DNA from: Alphaproteobacteria bacterium | GTDB lineage: Bacteria > Pseudomonadota > Alphaproteobacteria > Micavibrionales > Micavibrionaceae | Reading direction: 5' to 3' | DNA length: 64,000 nt | NCBI GenBank assembly: GCA_030424975.1 | Contig: JAUHVY010000001.1 | Span: forward strand, 989,093-1,053,092 | Shown: positions 8,623 to 19,863 of the stretch, in pieces | Layout of the letters: every line of letters starts with the position of its first letter | Position numbering within the stretch: position 1 is the stretch's first letter | Program-made: the position numbers and the translations under genes | Notes under the pieces: generated by a model | Database searches by the model: none | The model's input: only the letters and a program-made list of their open reading frames with translations | What the model was told of the DNA's origin: nothing

Positions 8623-10605
8623 CTATGTGTCGAGGAAGCTCCGCAACTTGCGTGAACGGCTCGGGTGCTTCAACTTACGCAGTGCCTTCGCCTCAATCTG
8701 ACGAATACGCTCACGCGTAACATTAAACTGTTGCCCGACCTCCTCCAAAGTATGGTCAGTATTCATACCAATTCCAAAACGCATACGCAACACCCGCTCT
8801 TCACGCGGTGTTAATGACGCCAAAACACGCGTAGTTGTTTCGCGCAAGTTTGAATGAATCGCGCTTTCCACCGGCAAGATTGCGTTCTTATCCTCAATGA
8901 AATCACCCAATGACGAATCTTCTTCATCACCGATTGGTGTTTCAAGGGAAACAGGTTCTTTTGCAATTTTCAGAACCTTACGCACCTTATCAAGCGGCAT
9001 ATGCAAACGCTCAGCCAACTCCTCTGGTGTCGGCTCGCGGCCAATCTCATGCATCATCTGGCGTGATGTACGCACCAATTTGTTGATCGTTTCAATCATA
9101 TGCACAGGAATACGAATTGTACGGGCCTGATCCGCAATAGAGCGCGTAATCGCCTGACGAATCCACCATGTCGCATAGGTCGAGAATTTATAACCACGGC
9201 GATATTCAAACTTATCAACCGCCTTCATCAAACCGATATTCCCTTCCTGAATCAAATCAAGGAACTGCAAACCGCGGTTTGTATATTTCTTTGCGATCGA
9301 AATAACCAAACGAAGGTTCGCCTCAACCATTTCTTTTTTAGCACGTGCAGCTTCTTTTTCGCCTTTTTGCACGGTACCGACAATACGGCGCCATTCAGGG
9401 ATCGGAAGCATAGATTCTTCGGAAATCATCGCAATCTGATCACGCATTTTTTGAACTTGCACTTCATGCTTCTCAACAAAAGTAGCCCAGCCCTTGCCCT
9501 TTAGGCCCTGAACACGTTCCAACCATGCCGGGTCAAGCTCAGAACCGAAATATTCCTTCAGGAAGTCTTCGCGCTTCACCTTCGAATCAACGGCCATACG
9601 CATAATCTTACCTTCGATATTCACAAGCTCTTTATTGATGCTGTACAGGCGATCAATCAGCTGTTCGATACGCGCATTATTCAAATGCACCTCGTTCATA
9701 TGCGCAACCATCTCATCACGTAGCTTGTGATATTTCTTATCCGTCGCAGCATCAGGCTCCTCACCTTTTTGAAGAGCATCAAGACGCTCTTGCTGGACTT
9801 TACGCATTTTTTTGTATGTTTTTTCGATTTCACCAAAAACTTCGAATACCTGCGGCGCAAGCTCTTCTTCCATCACGGAAAGAGAAACATTCCCCTCGTC
9901 CTCGTCTTCAGATTCTTCGTCGCCCTCTGATTCTTCGTCCAAATCATCTTCTTCGACACCGGCATCTTCGTCTTCGTCTTCTTCATCATCGTCAGATACG
10001 GCTGTGTGATCTTCTTCGGGGCCTTTATATGTTGCATCAAGGTCAATAACTTCACGCAGAAGAATATCCCCCTCTTGCAACGCCTTATACCAAGCGATAA
10101 TCGATTCGATCGCCAGCGGGCTTTCACACAAGCCACCGATCATCATCTCACGGCCAGCCTCAATACGTTTTGCAATGGCGATCTCACCCTCACGAGAGAG
10201 AAGCTCAACCGCGCCCATTTCACGTAAATACATACGCACAGGGTCATCAGTACGACCCGTATCATCATCGGCAATATTACCGCCTGATTCGTAGTCACTA
10301 TCGTCATCCGAATCAGATTTGCTTGAAGAAGAAGACGATGAGGAATCATCATCACTGTCTTTTGCGTCTTCATCGCTTTCGACAATTTGAATGCCCATAT
10401 CAGACAAGGCCGCCATGGCATCCTCTATCTGTTCGGACGAAAAATTCTTTTCCGGCAATGCTTTATTGAAATCGTCATAGGTTACAAACCCTTTTGACTT
10501 ACCATCTGTTACAAGCTTTTTAATAACAGCGGTCATAGATCCTTTTGAAGAGGACCCTTGATTTTCTTCGTTTTGTTTATCACTCACAGCAGCACTTCCA
10601 ACCAT
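8623..10605 (-). CDS. rpoD: RNA polymerase primary sigma factor RpoD (sigma-70)
   Basis: Region 2 [60 protein letters not shown]; region 4 [40 protein letters not shown]. Confidence 0.98.
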   Translation of the reverse strand: MVGSAAVSDKQNEENQGSSSKGSMTAVIKKLVTDGKSKGFVTYDDFNKALPEKNFSSEQIEDAMAALSDMGIQIVESDEDAKDSDDDSSSSSSSSKSDSDDDSDYESGGNIADDDTGRTDDPVRMYLREMGAVELLSREGEIAIAKRIEAGREMMIGGLCESPLAIESIIAWYKALQEGDILLREVIDLDATYKGPEEDHTAVSDDDEEDEDEDAGVEEDDLDEESEGDEESEDEDEGNVSLSVMEEELAPQVFEVFGEIEKTYKKMRKVQQERLDALQKGEEPDAATDKKYHKLRDEMVAHMNEVHLNNARIEQLIDRLYSINKELVNIEGKIMRMAVDSKVKREDFLKEYFGSELDPAWLERVQGLKGKGWATFVEKHEVQVQKMRDQIAMISEESMLPIPEWRRIVGTVQKGEKEAARAKKEMVEANLRLVISIAKKYTNRGLQFLDLIQEGNIGLMKAVDKFEYRRGYKFSTYATWWIRQAITRSIADQARTIRIPVHMIETINKLVRTSRQMMHEIGREPTPEELAERLHMPLDKVRKVLKIAKEPVSLETPIGDEEDSSLGDFIEDKNAILPVESAIHSNLRETTTRVLASLTPREERVLRMRFGIGMNTDHTLEEVGQQFNVTRERIRQIEAKALRKLKHPSRSRKLRSFLDT

Positions 10606-10727
10606 ATTAACGGCACCTAATAATTTCGGTTCAAGATAATCACAAATAAAATAGATATCAATGTGTTATGAAAGAATTCCCGACTTTTCCGAAAGAATAT
10701 CCACAAGACACAAAAATCAGGCATCAT

Positions 10728-12587
10728 CTAACCATCGTTATCTGACACCTTCATCGATAGCAAAGCCCTTAGCCTCTCTTCATCTTCCTCGCTCGAGTCT
10801 AAATAAGCACGCATCCATCCATTATGTATTTCTTCTTCCAGTCCTACGGCATTTCCATCACTATAATATTCGAGCCACTTGCTCTGAACACTCTCTTTTG
10901 CCGCAGCGGGAGAACAGAAAGATGCGTGAACATATACAGATTCGCTGCAAATGTCACGTATTTCTTGTGTAAAACCTGAATTTTGTATTTTTTCGACGAG
11001 CTTATCCCCTTCAATATCGGGATCATCGGCAATAATACCGATCAATAACTGCTTTAACATTTCATGACGCATATTGGCAAACACCATGCCTGTTAAAATT
11101 TCTTCTATGTCATCAAAGATATGCGGATGGTTTATGACGCCTGCTAACAAGACCTTCGGGAACAATGTTTTTACCTGCGCGTATGGGCTGCGCGGCTTAA
11201 CGGGGATCATGCCACTGCGCCCTGCTTGCGGTTTATTTTTCCATGAACCGCCACGATTACCGTTTCCGAAATCGCTACGTGAGAAAAAGAAATCCGAAAT
11301 TTTGCGGCTTAGCTGGGATTTATAATAAGATTGCACATCCTTATGCGCGATTTTTGCAACCTCATCCTCAAGCTGAGCCTTAACCCCGGCCTTCAGTTCA
11401 GGCGTCTTCAGGTTGCGCCCCTGCGTATAACTATTCCATAAAAAATCAAATAACGGCACAGATTGCGCCATAGCCTTTTGAAAACCTGCAGCACCCTGCC
11501 CCTTGATTAAACTGTCCGGATCTTCACCATCAGGCATAAAAATGAAATTCACGCTCCGCCCCGGCTCAAGCAACGGCAATACTCTATCACAGATACGGCG
11601 CGCGGCTTTTGCACCTGCATTATCACCATCAAAACAAAGATAAGGCACTTTTGTAAAATCGGGGATCATTGCCCACATAGATAAAATCTGATCTTCTGTT
11701 ACAGATGTTCCCATTGGCGCCAGCGCACCGCGAATCCCCGCCTGCGCACAGGAAATAACATCAAGATACCCCTCAACAAGGATGATCGGCTGCCCTTCGG
11801 CAGCGGCACGGCGCGCGGTCGGCTCTCCATACAACATACGCCCTTTATGGAATAGCGGTGTTTCGGATGAGTTAATATATTTCGGCGGTGTAAAGTCACT
11901 ACGTCTTGGGGGCCTGAGATGATCAGGTAACACGCGCCCGCCAAACGCAACAATGCGCCCACGACGATCAGGCACGGGAAACATGACGCGATCACGGAAA
12001 AACGCATAAGGCGGCCCGCCCTTTGTCGATTTTTTCAAAATACCTGCCTTGATCATATCGGCATCTTTATACCCGCGCTCAATTAAATATGAGCGCAAAG
12101 CTTGCCCGTCATCGGGGGAAAAACCGATACGGAACTCCGCGATTGTTTCGCGTGAAATACCGCGCTCGATCAAATAACGGAGAGCATCTTGGTTCTTCGG
12201 CTCCAACAGGTGTTTTTGAAAATACTCTGTCGCATCCTCTAATAGTTCATAGAGGTCTTTTTCTTTTTTGGCTTTTTGTGCCTCTTGCGGTGATGGCTTG
12301 GGAACCTGAAGGCCTGCTTGTGCCGCCAAAATCTCCAACGCATCCATAAAGCCTATATTATCATGCTCCATTACGAACTTGATGACATCACCATGCGCAC
12401 CACAGCCAAAGCAATGGTAAAACTGCTTATCATCATTAATGGTAAAAGACGGGGTCTTCTCGTGATGGAACGGACAGCACGCTTTATACTCTCGCCCCGC
12501 GCGCGTCACTTTGACACGCTGGCCGATAACCTCGGACAGGTTTACACGGCTTCTAAGCTCATCTAAAAAACGCGGTGTGATTGACAT
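10728..12587 (-). CDS. dnaG: DNA primase
   Basis: Zinc finger CCPFHHEKTPSFTINDDKQFYHCFGCGAHGDVI and TOPRIM EGYLDVI...FDGDNAG. Confidence 0.97.
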   Translation of the reverse strand: MSITPRFLDELRSRVNLSEVIGQRVKVTRAGREYKACCPFHHEKTPSFTINDDKQFYHCFGCGAHGDVIKFVMEHDNIGFMDALEILAAQAGLQVPKPSPQEAQKAKKEKDLYELLEDATEYFQKHLLEPKNQDALRYLIERGISRETIAEFRIGFSPDDGQALRSYLIERGYKDADMIKAGILKKSTKGGPPYAFFRDRVMFPVPDRRGRIVAFGGRVLPDHLRPPRRSDFTPPKYINSSETPLFHKGRMLYGEPTARRAAAEGQPIILVEGYLDVISCAQAGIRGALAPMGTSVTEDQILSMWAMIPDFTKVPYLCFDGDNAGAKAARRICDRVLPLLEPGRSVNFIFMPDGEDPDSLIKGQGAAGFQKAMAQSVPLFDFLWNSYTQGRNLKTPELKAGVKAQLEDEVAKIAHKDVQSYYKSQLSRKISDFFFSRSDFGNGNRGGSWKNKPQAGRSGMIPVKPRSPYAQVKTLFPKVLLAGVINHPHIFDDIEEILTGMVFANMRHEMLKQLLIGIIADDPDIEGDKLVEKIQNSGFTQEIRDICSESVYVHASFCSPAAAKESVQSKWLEYYSDGNAVGLEEEIHNGWMRAYLDSSEEDEERLRALLSMKVSDNDG

Positions 12588-12796
12588 GAATCTTTCTTAC
12601 CAAATCTCAAAGCCTTGCGCTACAAACAACATCACGCAAAACCATAAAAAATTTTATTGAAAAAAAGTTGCTTTGAAATTTGCATAAAATTTTAAACATC
12701 TATACATTAGGGATACAGTATATATGCACAAAACAGCATATTTTAATCATATATATAACTTTAGCGGGTTATAATAAGAGCATTAGGAGATAACAA

Positions 12797-12916
12797 GTGC
12801 CTGATATTTTTACAAAAAAACAAAAATTCAATGTTATTGAGTACGGTGAGAACTGCAGCTCTTTCCCATTTTGGGACACTTGCAAAGCAAGATTGAAGCG
12901 CATCTTTACCAAATAA
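12797..12916 (+). CDS. Small protein, 39 aa, unknown function: MPDIFTKKQKFNVIEYGENCSSFPFWDTCKARLKRIFTK
   Basis: Below the ORF-track cutoff. SD AGGAGA (12785-12790), 6-nt spacer, GTG start, TAA stop, hairpin terminator immediately downstream, and TATAAT at 12770-12775. Confidence 0.6.
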   Translation: MPDIFTKKQKFNVIEYGENCSSFPFWDTCKARLKRIFTK

Positions 12917-12921
12917 CAAAA

Positions 12922-12950
12922 AAAGCCCGATATCAGATCGGGCTTTAATT
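12922..12950. terminator. Bidirectional Rho-independent terminator
   Basis: aaagcccgat-atcag-atcgggcttt with flanking A and T tracts, between the 39-aa ORF (+) and yqeY (-). Confidence 0.85.
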
Positions 12951-12969
12951 TTGGATGATTTAAACAAAA

Positions 12970-13428
12970 TCACCCAAGCTTCTTCTTTGCAATAGCGCCG
13001 GCCTTTCCCATATCGATCTGCCCCGCATAGTCATTTTTCAAAATAGCCATGATCTTACCCATGTCTTTCATGCTTTGCGCTTCGGTTTTTTCAATGAGCT
13101 GATCCATCAAATCGGCAATTTCCTGTTCGGATAATTGCTTTGGCATAAACTGACGAATAACCTCGATCTCTTTTTCTTCGCGTTCGGCCAAGTCACACCG
13201 TCCGGCATCACTATACGTTTTTGCCGATTCTTGACGTTGCTTGATCATGGTTTGCATCATCATCAAAATCTCATCATCAGATATTCCTTCCGCATTCCCT
13301 TTTTCACGCACAGCGATGTCACGATCTTTTAGCGCAGCCGTTACCAGGCGCAGAGTTGCAGACTTTATTTTATCCTGATTTTTCAGCGCATCTTTGAGTG
13401 CAGCTGTAATTTCCGATCTTTTATCCAT
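12970..13428 (-). CDS. yqeY: GatB/YqeY domain-containing protein
   Basis: 152 aa; LKDALKNQDKIKSATLRLVTAALKDRDIAVR and C-terminal MKDMGKIMAILKNDYAGQIDMGKAGAIAKKKL. Confidence 0.93.
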   Translation of the reverse strand: MDKRSEITAALKDALKNQDKIKSATLRLVTAALKDRDIAVREKGNAEGISDDEILMMMQTMIKQRQESAKTYSDAGRCDLAEREEKEIEVIRQFMPKQLSEQEIADLMDQLIEKTEAQSMKDMGKIMAILKNDYAGQIDMGKAGAIAKKKLG

Positions 13429-13515
13429 TTTTTCCTTTTCTTTTTCTTCAAAACATATTAAGAACCGTGTCTCTAGCAGGTCTGATCAAAATTAATTTGC
13501 TGGAGCTTACTACCG

Positions 13516-14688
13516 ATGCTGGAAATTTCCAATACTAAACGTCCTCAAAATGCAACCGCTGTTATTATTTTATCCGATGGAACTTTGTTCTGGGGATATG
13601 GAATAGGAGCTGAAAAAGAAGTTGTTGGGGAGATATGTTTCAATACTTCAATCTCAGGATATCAAGAAATTATGACTGACCCCAGTTACGCTGGACAGAT
13701 CATAACATTCACCTTCCCTCATATCGGCAATGTCGGTACGAACGAAGAAGATATCGAAACAATCAATCCCGCTGCACGCGGTTTGATTATACGCGAAGAA
13801 ATCACTTCACCGTCAAATTGGCGCGCAAAGTCACACTTCAATGACTGGTTAAAATCAAATAACCTTGTCGGCGTCAGTGGAATTGATACACGCGCCCTTA
13901 CACGTCGCATTCGTGACGGCGGCGCACCAAACGGTGTAATTGCACATAATCAAAAAGGCGAGTTTGATCTTGAGGTCCTCTACAAGATGGCACAAGAATG
14001 GAGCGGCCTTGAAGGTGCTGACCTTGCGAAGGATGTGTCTTGCACACAAACATATAGCTGGGATGAGGCCTTATGGGATCTAAAAGACGGCTACGTCAAA
14101 CAAGAAAATCCGAAATACAAAGTTGTCGCCGTTGACTTTGGCGCGAAACGTAACATTTTACGATGCCTTGCCGATGCCGGGTGTGACGTTACGGTTGTTC
14201 CTGCGAACACGACTGCCGAAGAAATACTGGCGCACAATCCGGATGGTGTTTTTCTATCCAATGGCCCGGGCGACCCTGCTGCAACAGGTAAATACGCCGT
14301 GCCGATGGTGAAAGGATTACTTGAAAAAAACATCCCGATTTTCGGTATCTGTCTGGGACACCAAATTCTGGCACTGGCGCTTGGCTGTGAAACACGCAAA
14401 ATGCATCTGGGTCACCGTGGTGCAAACCAGCCGGTAAAAGATGTCGTCACAGGAAAAGTTGAAATCACATCACAAAACCACGGGTTCGAAGTTGTGGCCG
14501 ATACGTTGCCTGAAAATGTAACACAATCACATGTCAGCCTGTTTGACGGATCAAATGAAGGGATCAGCGTAAAGGGCAAGCCCGTATTTTCGGTGCAATA
14601 CCATCCGGAAGCATCCCCCGGCCCGCAAGACAGCCATTATTTGTTCCATCGTTTCGTTGAGAACATTGAAAAGTCAAAAGCAGCCTAA
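13516..14688 (+). CDS. carA: Carbamoyl-phosphate synthase small subunit
   Basis: Class I GATase motif GICLGHQILALALG, QNHGFEV, VQYHPEASPGPQDS; followed by carB. Confidence 0.97.
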   Translation: MLEISNTKRPQNATAVIILSDGTLFWGYGIGAEKEVVGEICFNTSISGYQEIMTDPSYAGQIITFTFPHIGNVGTNEEDIETINPAARGLIIREEITSPSNWRAKSHFNDWLKSNNLVGVSGIDTRALTRRIRDGGAPNGVIAHNQKGEFDLEVLYKMAQEWSGLEGADLAKDVSCTQTYSWDEALWDLKDGYVKQENPKYKVVAVDFGAKRNILRCLADAGCDVTVVPANTTAEEILAHNPDGVFLSNGPGDPAATGKYAVPMVKGLLEKNIPIFGICLGHQILALALGCETRKMHLGHRGANQPVKDVVTGKVEITSQNHGFEVVADTLPENVTQSHVSLFDGSNEGISVKGKPVFSVQYHPEASPGPQDSHYLFHRFVENIEKSKAA

Positions 14689-14732
14689 AATAAAGCATTA
14701 GAGAAAAAAAGAAGCCGAGAAGAGAGTATAAA

Positions 14733-17700
14733 ATGCCAAAAAGAGAAGACATAAAATCAATCTGTATCATTGGTGCAGGCCCGATTATTATCGGTCAGGC
14801 ATGTGAATTTGATTATTCGGGAACGCAAGCTTGTAAAGCTCTGCGTGAAGAAGGGTACCGCATTGTTTTGGTCAACTCCAACCCTGCGACAATCATGACC
14901 GATCCTGATACTGCCGATGCGGTATATGTCGAGCCGATCACACCTGCGATTGTTGCAAAAATCTTGGAAAAAGAAAGACCGGACGCCCTCCTTCCGACGA
15001 TGGGTGGTCAGACGGCACTCAATACGGCCTTGGCATTGGCCGAAGACGGTACACTTGATCGCTTGGGCATCGAGCTTATCGGTGCGCGCGCAGAGGTTAT
15101 CGATAAAGCCGAGGACCGTGAAAAGTTTAAGGTTTGTATGGATGAACTTGGCTTAGAATCTGCACGCTCTATGGCTGTTCACAATATGGAAGAAGCCCGT
15201 CAGGCGTTAGAATTTATCGGCCTGCCCGCCATTATGCGCCCGTCATTTACAATGGGCGGAACAGGCGGCGGTATTGCCTATAACCGCGATGATTACGAAC
15301 GCATCGTCAAAGACGGTCTGGATGCATCCCCAACAACTGAAGTTCTGGTTGAAGAATCTTTGCTTGGTTGGAAAGAATACGAAATGGAAGTTGTGCGCGA
15401 TAAAAACGACAACTGTATCATTATCTGTTCTATTGAAAACGTTGACCCGATGGGTGTTCACACCGGTGACTCTATCACTGTGGCCCCTGCCCTGACACTG
15501 ACGGATAAAGAATACCAAATCATGCGTAATGCATCGCTTGCGGTCTTGCGCGGTATCGGCGTTGAAACAGGCGGATCAAACGTGCAGTTCGCGGTTAACC
15601 CGAAAGACGGCCGTATGATCGTGATTGAAATGAACCCACGTGTATCACGTTCATCTGCCTTGGCATCAAAAGCCACAGGCTTCCCGATTGCAAAGGTTGC
15701 CGCAAAATTGGCGGTTGGATATACACTCGATGAACTGGGTAACGACATTACAGATGGCAAAACACCTGCAAGCTTTGAGCCGACAATTGATTATGTCGTG
15801 ACAAAAGTTCCGCGTTTTGCCTTTGAAAAATTCCGTGGTAGTGAACCGATGCTGACTACAGCGATGAAATCTGTTGGTGAAGCTATGTCTATCGGCAGAT
15901 GTTTCGAAGAATCATTACAAAAAGCGATGCGTTCACTGGAAAAAGGTCTAACAGGCCTAAGCCCGATTTATATCGGCGGCGCAGATGATAACAACACGCC
16001 TGACGCACAAAATGACGCATTACTTGCGGCGATAGCAAAGCCGACACCACAGCGCATTCTGTATATCGCACAAGGCTTCCGTCACGGATTGTCACTGGAG
16101 CAAATTCAATCGATCTCTAAATATGACCCATGGTTCCTGGAGCGTATTCAAAACATCGTGAACGTGGAAAAAGAAGTACAAGAACACGGCTTGCCGATTG
16201 ATGCACAAGGATGGATGAAGGTAAAACGCCTAGGCTTTTCTGATGCACAGCTTGCCGAGCTTGTCGGTGTATCCCAAGAGGCCGTCCGTAAGGCACGCCT
16301 GACACATGATGTGCGTCCCGTTTATAAACGCGTTGATAGCTGCGCGGCGGAAATACCGTCTGAAACGCCATATATGTATTCTACATATGAAGGCAACGGC
16401 CTGATGCCTGCGGAAAACGAAATCGATCCAAGCGATAAGGAAAAAGTTATTATCCTTGGGGGCGGTCCGAACCGTATCGGTCAGGGTATTGAATTTGATT
16501 ATTGTTGTGTGCATGCCGCCTATGCGCTGCGTGATGCGGGATATGAAACAATCATGGTCAACTGTAACCCGGAAACGGTTTCAACCGACTATGACACATC
16601 TGATCGTCTGTATTTCGAACCATTAACGGAAGAAGATGTGATCGAGCTTATCCGCGCCGAACAAAAAAGCGGCACAGTTAAGGGGGTTATCGTACAGCTT
16701 GGTGGTCAAACGCCACTTAAACTGGCGCAAACACTTCTGGATAATGATATTCCGATCCTCGGTACAGATCCTGATGCGATTGACCTTGCCGAAGACCGCG
16801 AGCGCTTCCAGCAACTTCTGATCGATCTTGATTTGAAACAGCCGCCAAACGGCATAGCCAGTTCGAAAGAAGAAGCCATGGAAATGGCCGAAGATATCGG
16901 TTTCCCGCTTGTTATTCGTCCGTCATACGTTTTGGGCGGCCAAGGTATGGAAATCGTACACAGCCTGTCCGAGCTTGAACGTTACATCTCTACCGCCGTA
17001 AAAGTATCAGGTGACAGCCCTGTTTTGCTTGACCGCTACCTCAAGAGCGCAACAGAACTTGATGTTGATGCAGTATGTGATGGCGAAGATGTTTACGTAT
17101 CCGGCATCATGGAACATATCGAAGAGGCCGGTGTACACTCAGGTGACTCCGCTTGTGTTATTCCGCCGCACTCACTTTCTGCAGAAGTCGTTGATCGCCT
17201 GCACGAGCAAACTGTTAAGCTAGCCAAAGCATTGAATGTCAGCGGTTTAATGAACGTACAATTTGCGGTTCGTAAAAACGAAGAAACCGGCGAAGATGAT
17301 ATCTATATTATTGAGGTAAACCCACGCGCATCACGTACCGTGCCGTTTGTTGCAAAGGCAACGGGCGTTCCGGTTGCGAAAATTGCCGCGCGCGTTATGG
17401 CCGGTGAAAAGCTGAGCGCATTTAAGGGTATGCTGCATGGTATGAGCGATCAGCACTACGCCGTAAAAGCACCTGTATTCCCGTTCAACCGCTTCCCCGG
17501 TGTTGACCCGCTTCTTGGGCCGGAAATGAAATCAACGGGTGAAGTGATCGGCCTTGATGCAGATTTGGCGCACGCAATCGCAAAATCACAAATCGGTGCG
17601 GGCATGAACTTACCGACAAGCGGTACGGTGTTTATGTCAGTTAAAAACTCAGATAAAGCAGATGCATTAGAGGTTGCAAAAGGTTTGAGCAAAATCGGGT

Positions 17701-18041
17701 TTAAGATCATTGCAACGGGCGGTACATGTACGTATCTGAATGAAAACGGCGTTGCCGCAGAACGTGTAAACAAAGTGATGGAAGGCCAGCCACATATCGT
17801 TGACTCGATCATCAATGGTGATATTGACCTTGTGATCAACACAACAACAAAGAGTGCGCAGGCAGTGTCGGACTCCTCATCAATTCGCCGTATGGCCTTG
17901 ATGAACAAGATTCCTTACTACACGCTCATGACGGCGGCAAAAGCAACCACAAGTGCAATTACGGCTCTAAAAGAGCGTGAGCTTGATGTTGCATCATTGC
18001 AGAGCTATTTCCCTCAACAAGGAAACAGCAAAGCCGCTTGA
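14733..18041 (+). CDS. carB: Carbamoyl-phosphate synthase large subunit
   Basis: 1102 aa with duplicated ATP-grasp halves and a C-terminal MGS-like domain. Confidence 0.98.
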   Translation: MPKREDIKSICIIGAGPIIIGQACEFDYSGTQACKALREEGYRIVLVNSNPATIMTDPDTADAVYVEPITPAIVAKILEKERPDALLPTMGGQTALNTALALAEDGTLDRLGIELIGARAEVIDKAEDREKFKVCMDELGLESARSMAVHNMEEARQALEFIGLPAIMRPSFTMGGTGGGIAYNRDDYERIVKDGLDASPTTEVLVEESLLGWKEYEMEVVRDKNDNCIIICSIENVDPMGVHTGDSITVAPALTLTDKEYQIMRNASLAVLRGIGVETGGSNVQFAVNPKDGRMIVIEMNPRVSRSSALASKATGFPIAKVAAKLAVGYTLDELGNDITDGKTPASFEPTIDYVVTKVPRFAFEKFRGSEPMLTTAMKSVGEAMSIGRCFEESLQKAMRSLEKGLTGLSPIYIGGADDNNTPDAQNDALLAAIAKPTPQRILYIAQGFRHGLSLEQIQSISKYDPWFLERIQNIVNVEKEVQEHGLPIDAQGWMKVKRLGFSDAQLAELVGVSQEAVRKARLTHDVRPVYKRVDSCAAEIPSETPYMYSTYEGNGLMPAENEIDPSDKEKVIILGGGPNRIGQGIEFDYCCVHAAYALRDAGYETIMVNCNPETVSTDYDTSDRLYFEPLTEEDVIELIRAEQKSGTVKGVIVQLGGQTPLKLAQTLLDNDIPILGTDPDAIDLAEDRERFQQLLIDLDLKQPPNGIASSKEEAMEMAEDIGFPLVIRPSYVLGGQGMEIVHSLSELERYISTAVKVSGDSPVLLDRYLKSATELDVDAVCDGEDVYVSGIMEHIEEAGVHSGDSACVIPPHSLSAEVVDRLHEQTVKLAKALNVSGLMNVQFAVRKNEETGEDDIYIIEVNPRASRTVPFVAKATGVPVAKIAARVMAGEKLSAFKGMLHGMSDQHYAVKAPVFPFNRFPGVDPLLGPEMKSTGEVIGLDADLAHAIAKSQIGAGMNLPTSGTVFMSVKNSDKADALEVAKGLSKIGFKIIATGGTCTYLNENGVAAERVNKVMEGQPHIVDSIINGDIDLVINTTTKSAQAVSDSSSIRRMALMNKIPYYTLMTAAKATTSAITALKERELDVASLQSYFPQQGNSKAA

Positions 18042-18078
18042 CCGACATAAAACTTTCGAGTAGCGTCTAAGCATAAGC

Positions 18079-18112
18079 TCCCGCCTTACATTGCATGGCG
18101 GGACTTCTTTTT
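18079..18112 (+). terminator. Rho-independent terminator between carB and greA
   Basis: tcccgcc (18079-18085) / ggcggga (18097-18103) followed by cttcttttt. Confidence 0.65.
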
Positions 18113-18142
18113 GTAAATAATGATATTTTCAGGATGGGTAAA

Positions 18143-18616
18143 ATGGATCAAATTCCGGTAACAAAAAATGGTTTTGAAAAGCTAAGCGCGGAGTTAAATA
18201 ACCTTAAGACAGTGCAACGCCCCGAAGTTATTCAGGCGATTGCCGAGGCACGCGAACATGGCGACCTTTCAGAAAATGCAGAATACCATGCCGCCCGCGA
18301 ACAGCAGAGCTTCATTGAAGGTCGCATTAAAGAGCTGGAAGCCGTAACAGGCCGCGCACAAGTGATTGACCCGTCGTCAATGAGTGGCGATTCCGTGAAA
18401 TTCGGCGCAACGGTAACTATCGTCGATGAAGACACCGACGAAGAAACAACATATCAAATTGTTGGAGATTACGAATCAGACATGGAGAGCGGCAAGCTAT
18501 CAATGAGCGCACCAGTTGCACGCGCCCTTATCGGTAAATCAGAGGGTGATTCCGTAACGGTAAGAACGCCAAAAGGCGCGCGTGATTACGAAATTCTGAA
18601 GGTTGAATACAAATAA
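18143..18616 (+). CDS. greA: Transcription elongation factor GreA (start moved from 18095 to ATG 18143)
   Basis: [55 protein letters not shown] is the canonical GreA N-terminus. Confidence 0.95.
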   Translation: MDQIPVTKNGFEKLSAELNNLKTVQRPEVIQAIAEAREHGDLSENAEYHAAREQQSFIEGRIKELEAVTGRAQVIDPSSMSGDSVKFGATVTIVDEDTDEETTYQIVGDYESDMESGKLSMSAPVARALIGKSEGDSVTVRTPKGARDYEILKVEYK

Positions 18617-18618
18617 TC

Positions 18619-18870
18619 TTACGCTAATTCGTTCAAACGGTTTTGGTCGGAAGAAAGGGTAATCCCTTCATTTTCTGCCAATGCCTGTGCGGCTTCTTTT
18701 GCCGCTTGTTCGGCCTGCGCCAGATTGATGGCTTCCTCCGAAATTTCAACCGTATCACGTGCCTCGCGGCTTTCACGCGCTTCTTCCGTCTTGGATTCGC
18801 GCGCACGTTTCGTTGCGTCGATTTGATTTAAATTTTGTGTGTTCCCTGTCGGACCAATGAAATCAACCAT
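18619..18870 (-). CDS. Small hypothetical protein (83 aa) with weak resemblance to FlgM-type C-termini
   Basis: Short ORF ...RDTVEISEEAINLAQAEQAAKEAAQALAENEG...; charged and helical. Assignment is weak. Confidence 0.45.
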   Translation of the reverse strand: MVDFIGPTGNTQNLNQIDATKRARESKTEEARESREARDTVEISEEAINLAQAEQAAKEAAQALAENEGITLSSDQNRLNELA

Positions 18871-18958
18871 ACGGCACCCCTTTCTTTGCTACCCCTAGCG
18901 TCATAAAAGTATTTATAACAATACTTTACAAGATTATATTACACTAACTTTCTTAAGA

Positions 18959-19777
18959 TTACATTATTTTTGTTTTCCAGAATAATCTTAAGACCTTAAA
19001 AGAAGGCTCAAGCACCTCTTTATTCTGCATAACATTGTAGTCACATTTTTTCAATTTATGAAAATACATTTCTGATAATGCATCAATCGATTTCAGGAAA
19101 ATATGGCTCGGTTTACTAGGTGCCAGTTTCGCTGCTGCGCATTCTTCGACAATTTTTGCAATTACACCCGCCTGCTCCTTATGGAGCATATGTTCAGTAT
19201 CAAGGTTATGTTTGTTCATCAAATCTTCGGGCAGCATGACGCGACGTGTCAACGCTAACGAAGCCGTTGCGCGCAGTACACCTGCCATCGCATAATTCAT
19301 CGCAACAGGTTGAATCACATGTTGATCGGGATCATCTCCGGTAGCCTGAACGATAAGTGCCAATAACGGGCTGGTTGTGAAATCACAATAATTCATCAGC
19401 CCTTCAATATTCCCGGGTAGCACGTCCTCCAGATCAAATTCACGTGCATATAACAATTTATCAAAATGCTCACGCGGTAAATCGTGTTTCTTTATTGCTG
19501 CGGCCATCGGCTTAATTACTTCATGAGAGAGAACCTCATCTCTTTCATAGATACCATCAATCGCATCACGCCACCATTGCAGGCGGATTAAACCAAGTGT
19601 CGATTCGCTCACGACTTCACGCGTCTTTGATATCTCATGATTAAACGCAAGCAATGCCCACACATCCTCTCGCACCGCCGCAGGTAAAAACATCGAACAT
19701 AAAAAACGATCATAATCATGCTGGCGGACAAGCTCACCACAATAACTTAATTGATTTTGCGAATTTTCCTCGCTCAT
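18959..19777 (-). CDS. Squalene/phytoene synthase family protein (NDUFAF6-like)
   Basis: CGELVRQHDYDRFLCSMFLPAAVREDVWALLAFNHEISKTREVVSESTLGLIRLQWWRDAIDGIY. Start trimmed to MSEENSQ. Confidence 0.8.
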   Translation of the reverse strand: MSEENSQNQLSYCGELVRQHDYDRFLCSMFLPAAVREDVWALLAFNHEISKTREVVSESTLGLIRLQWWRDAIDGIYERDEVLSHEVIKPMAAAIKKHDLPREHFDKLLYAREFDLEDVLPGNIEGLMNYCDFTTSPLLALIVQATGDDPDQHVIQPVAMNYAMAGVLRATASLALTRRVMLPEDLMNKHNLDTEHMLHKEQAGVIAKIVEECAAAKLAPSKPSHIFLKSIDALSEMYFHKLKKCDYNVMQNKEVLEPSFKVLRLFWKTKIM

Positions 19778-19863
19778 AAAAAAAACCTTTAACCTCACGG
19801 ATAAAATGACTAGGTTAGTGCATTATCAGGTTTTACCTCACATGAAAAGCAGGAGATCATTTT

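Noticed and set aside
9100-9504. 134-aa + strand ORF inside rpoD
   Set aside because: Antisense to highly conserved rpoD coding sequence; shadow ORF.
9812-10009. + strand ORF with a poly-Ser run
   Set aside because: Reverse-complement artefact of the Asp/Glu-rich codons in rpoD.
12761-12973. 70-aa minus-strand ORF in the dnaG-yqeY intergenic region
   Set aside because: It runs through the terminator hairpin and is antisense to the better supported 39-aa + strand ORF; no SD-supported start.
17456-17908. 150-aa minus-strand ORF inside carB
   Set aside because: Antisense shadow of carB.
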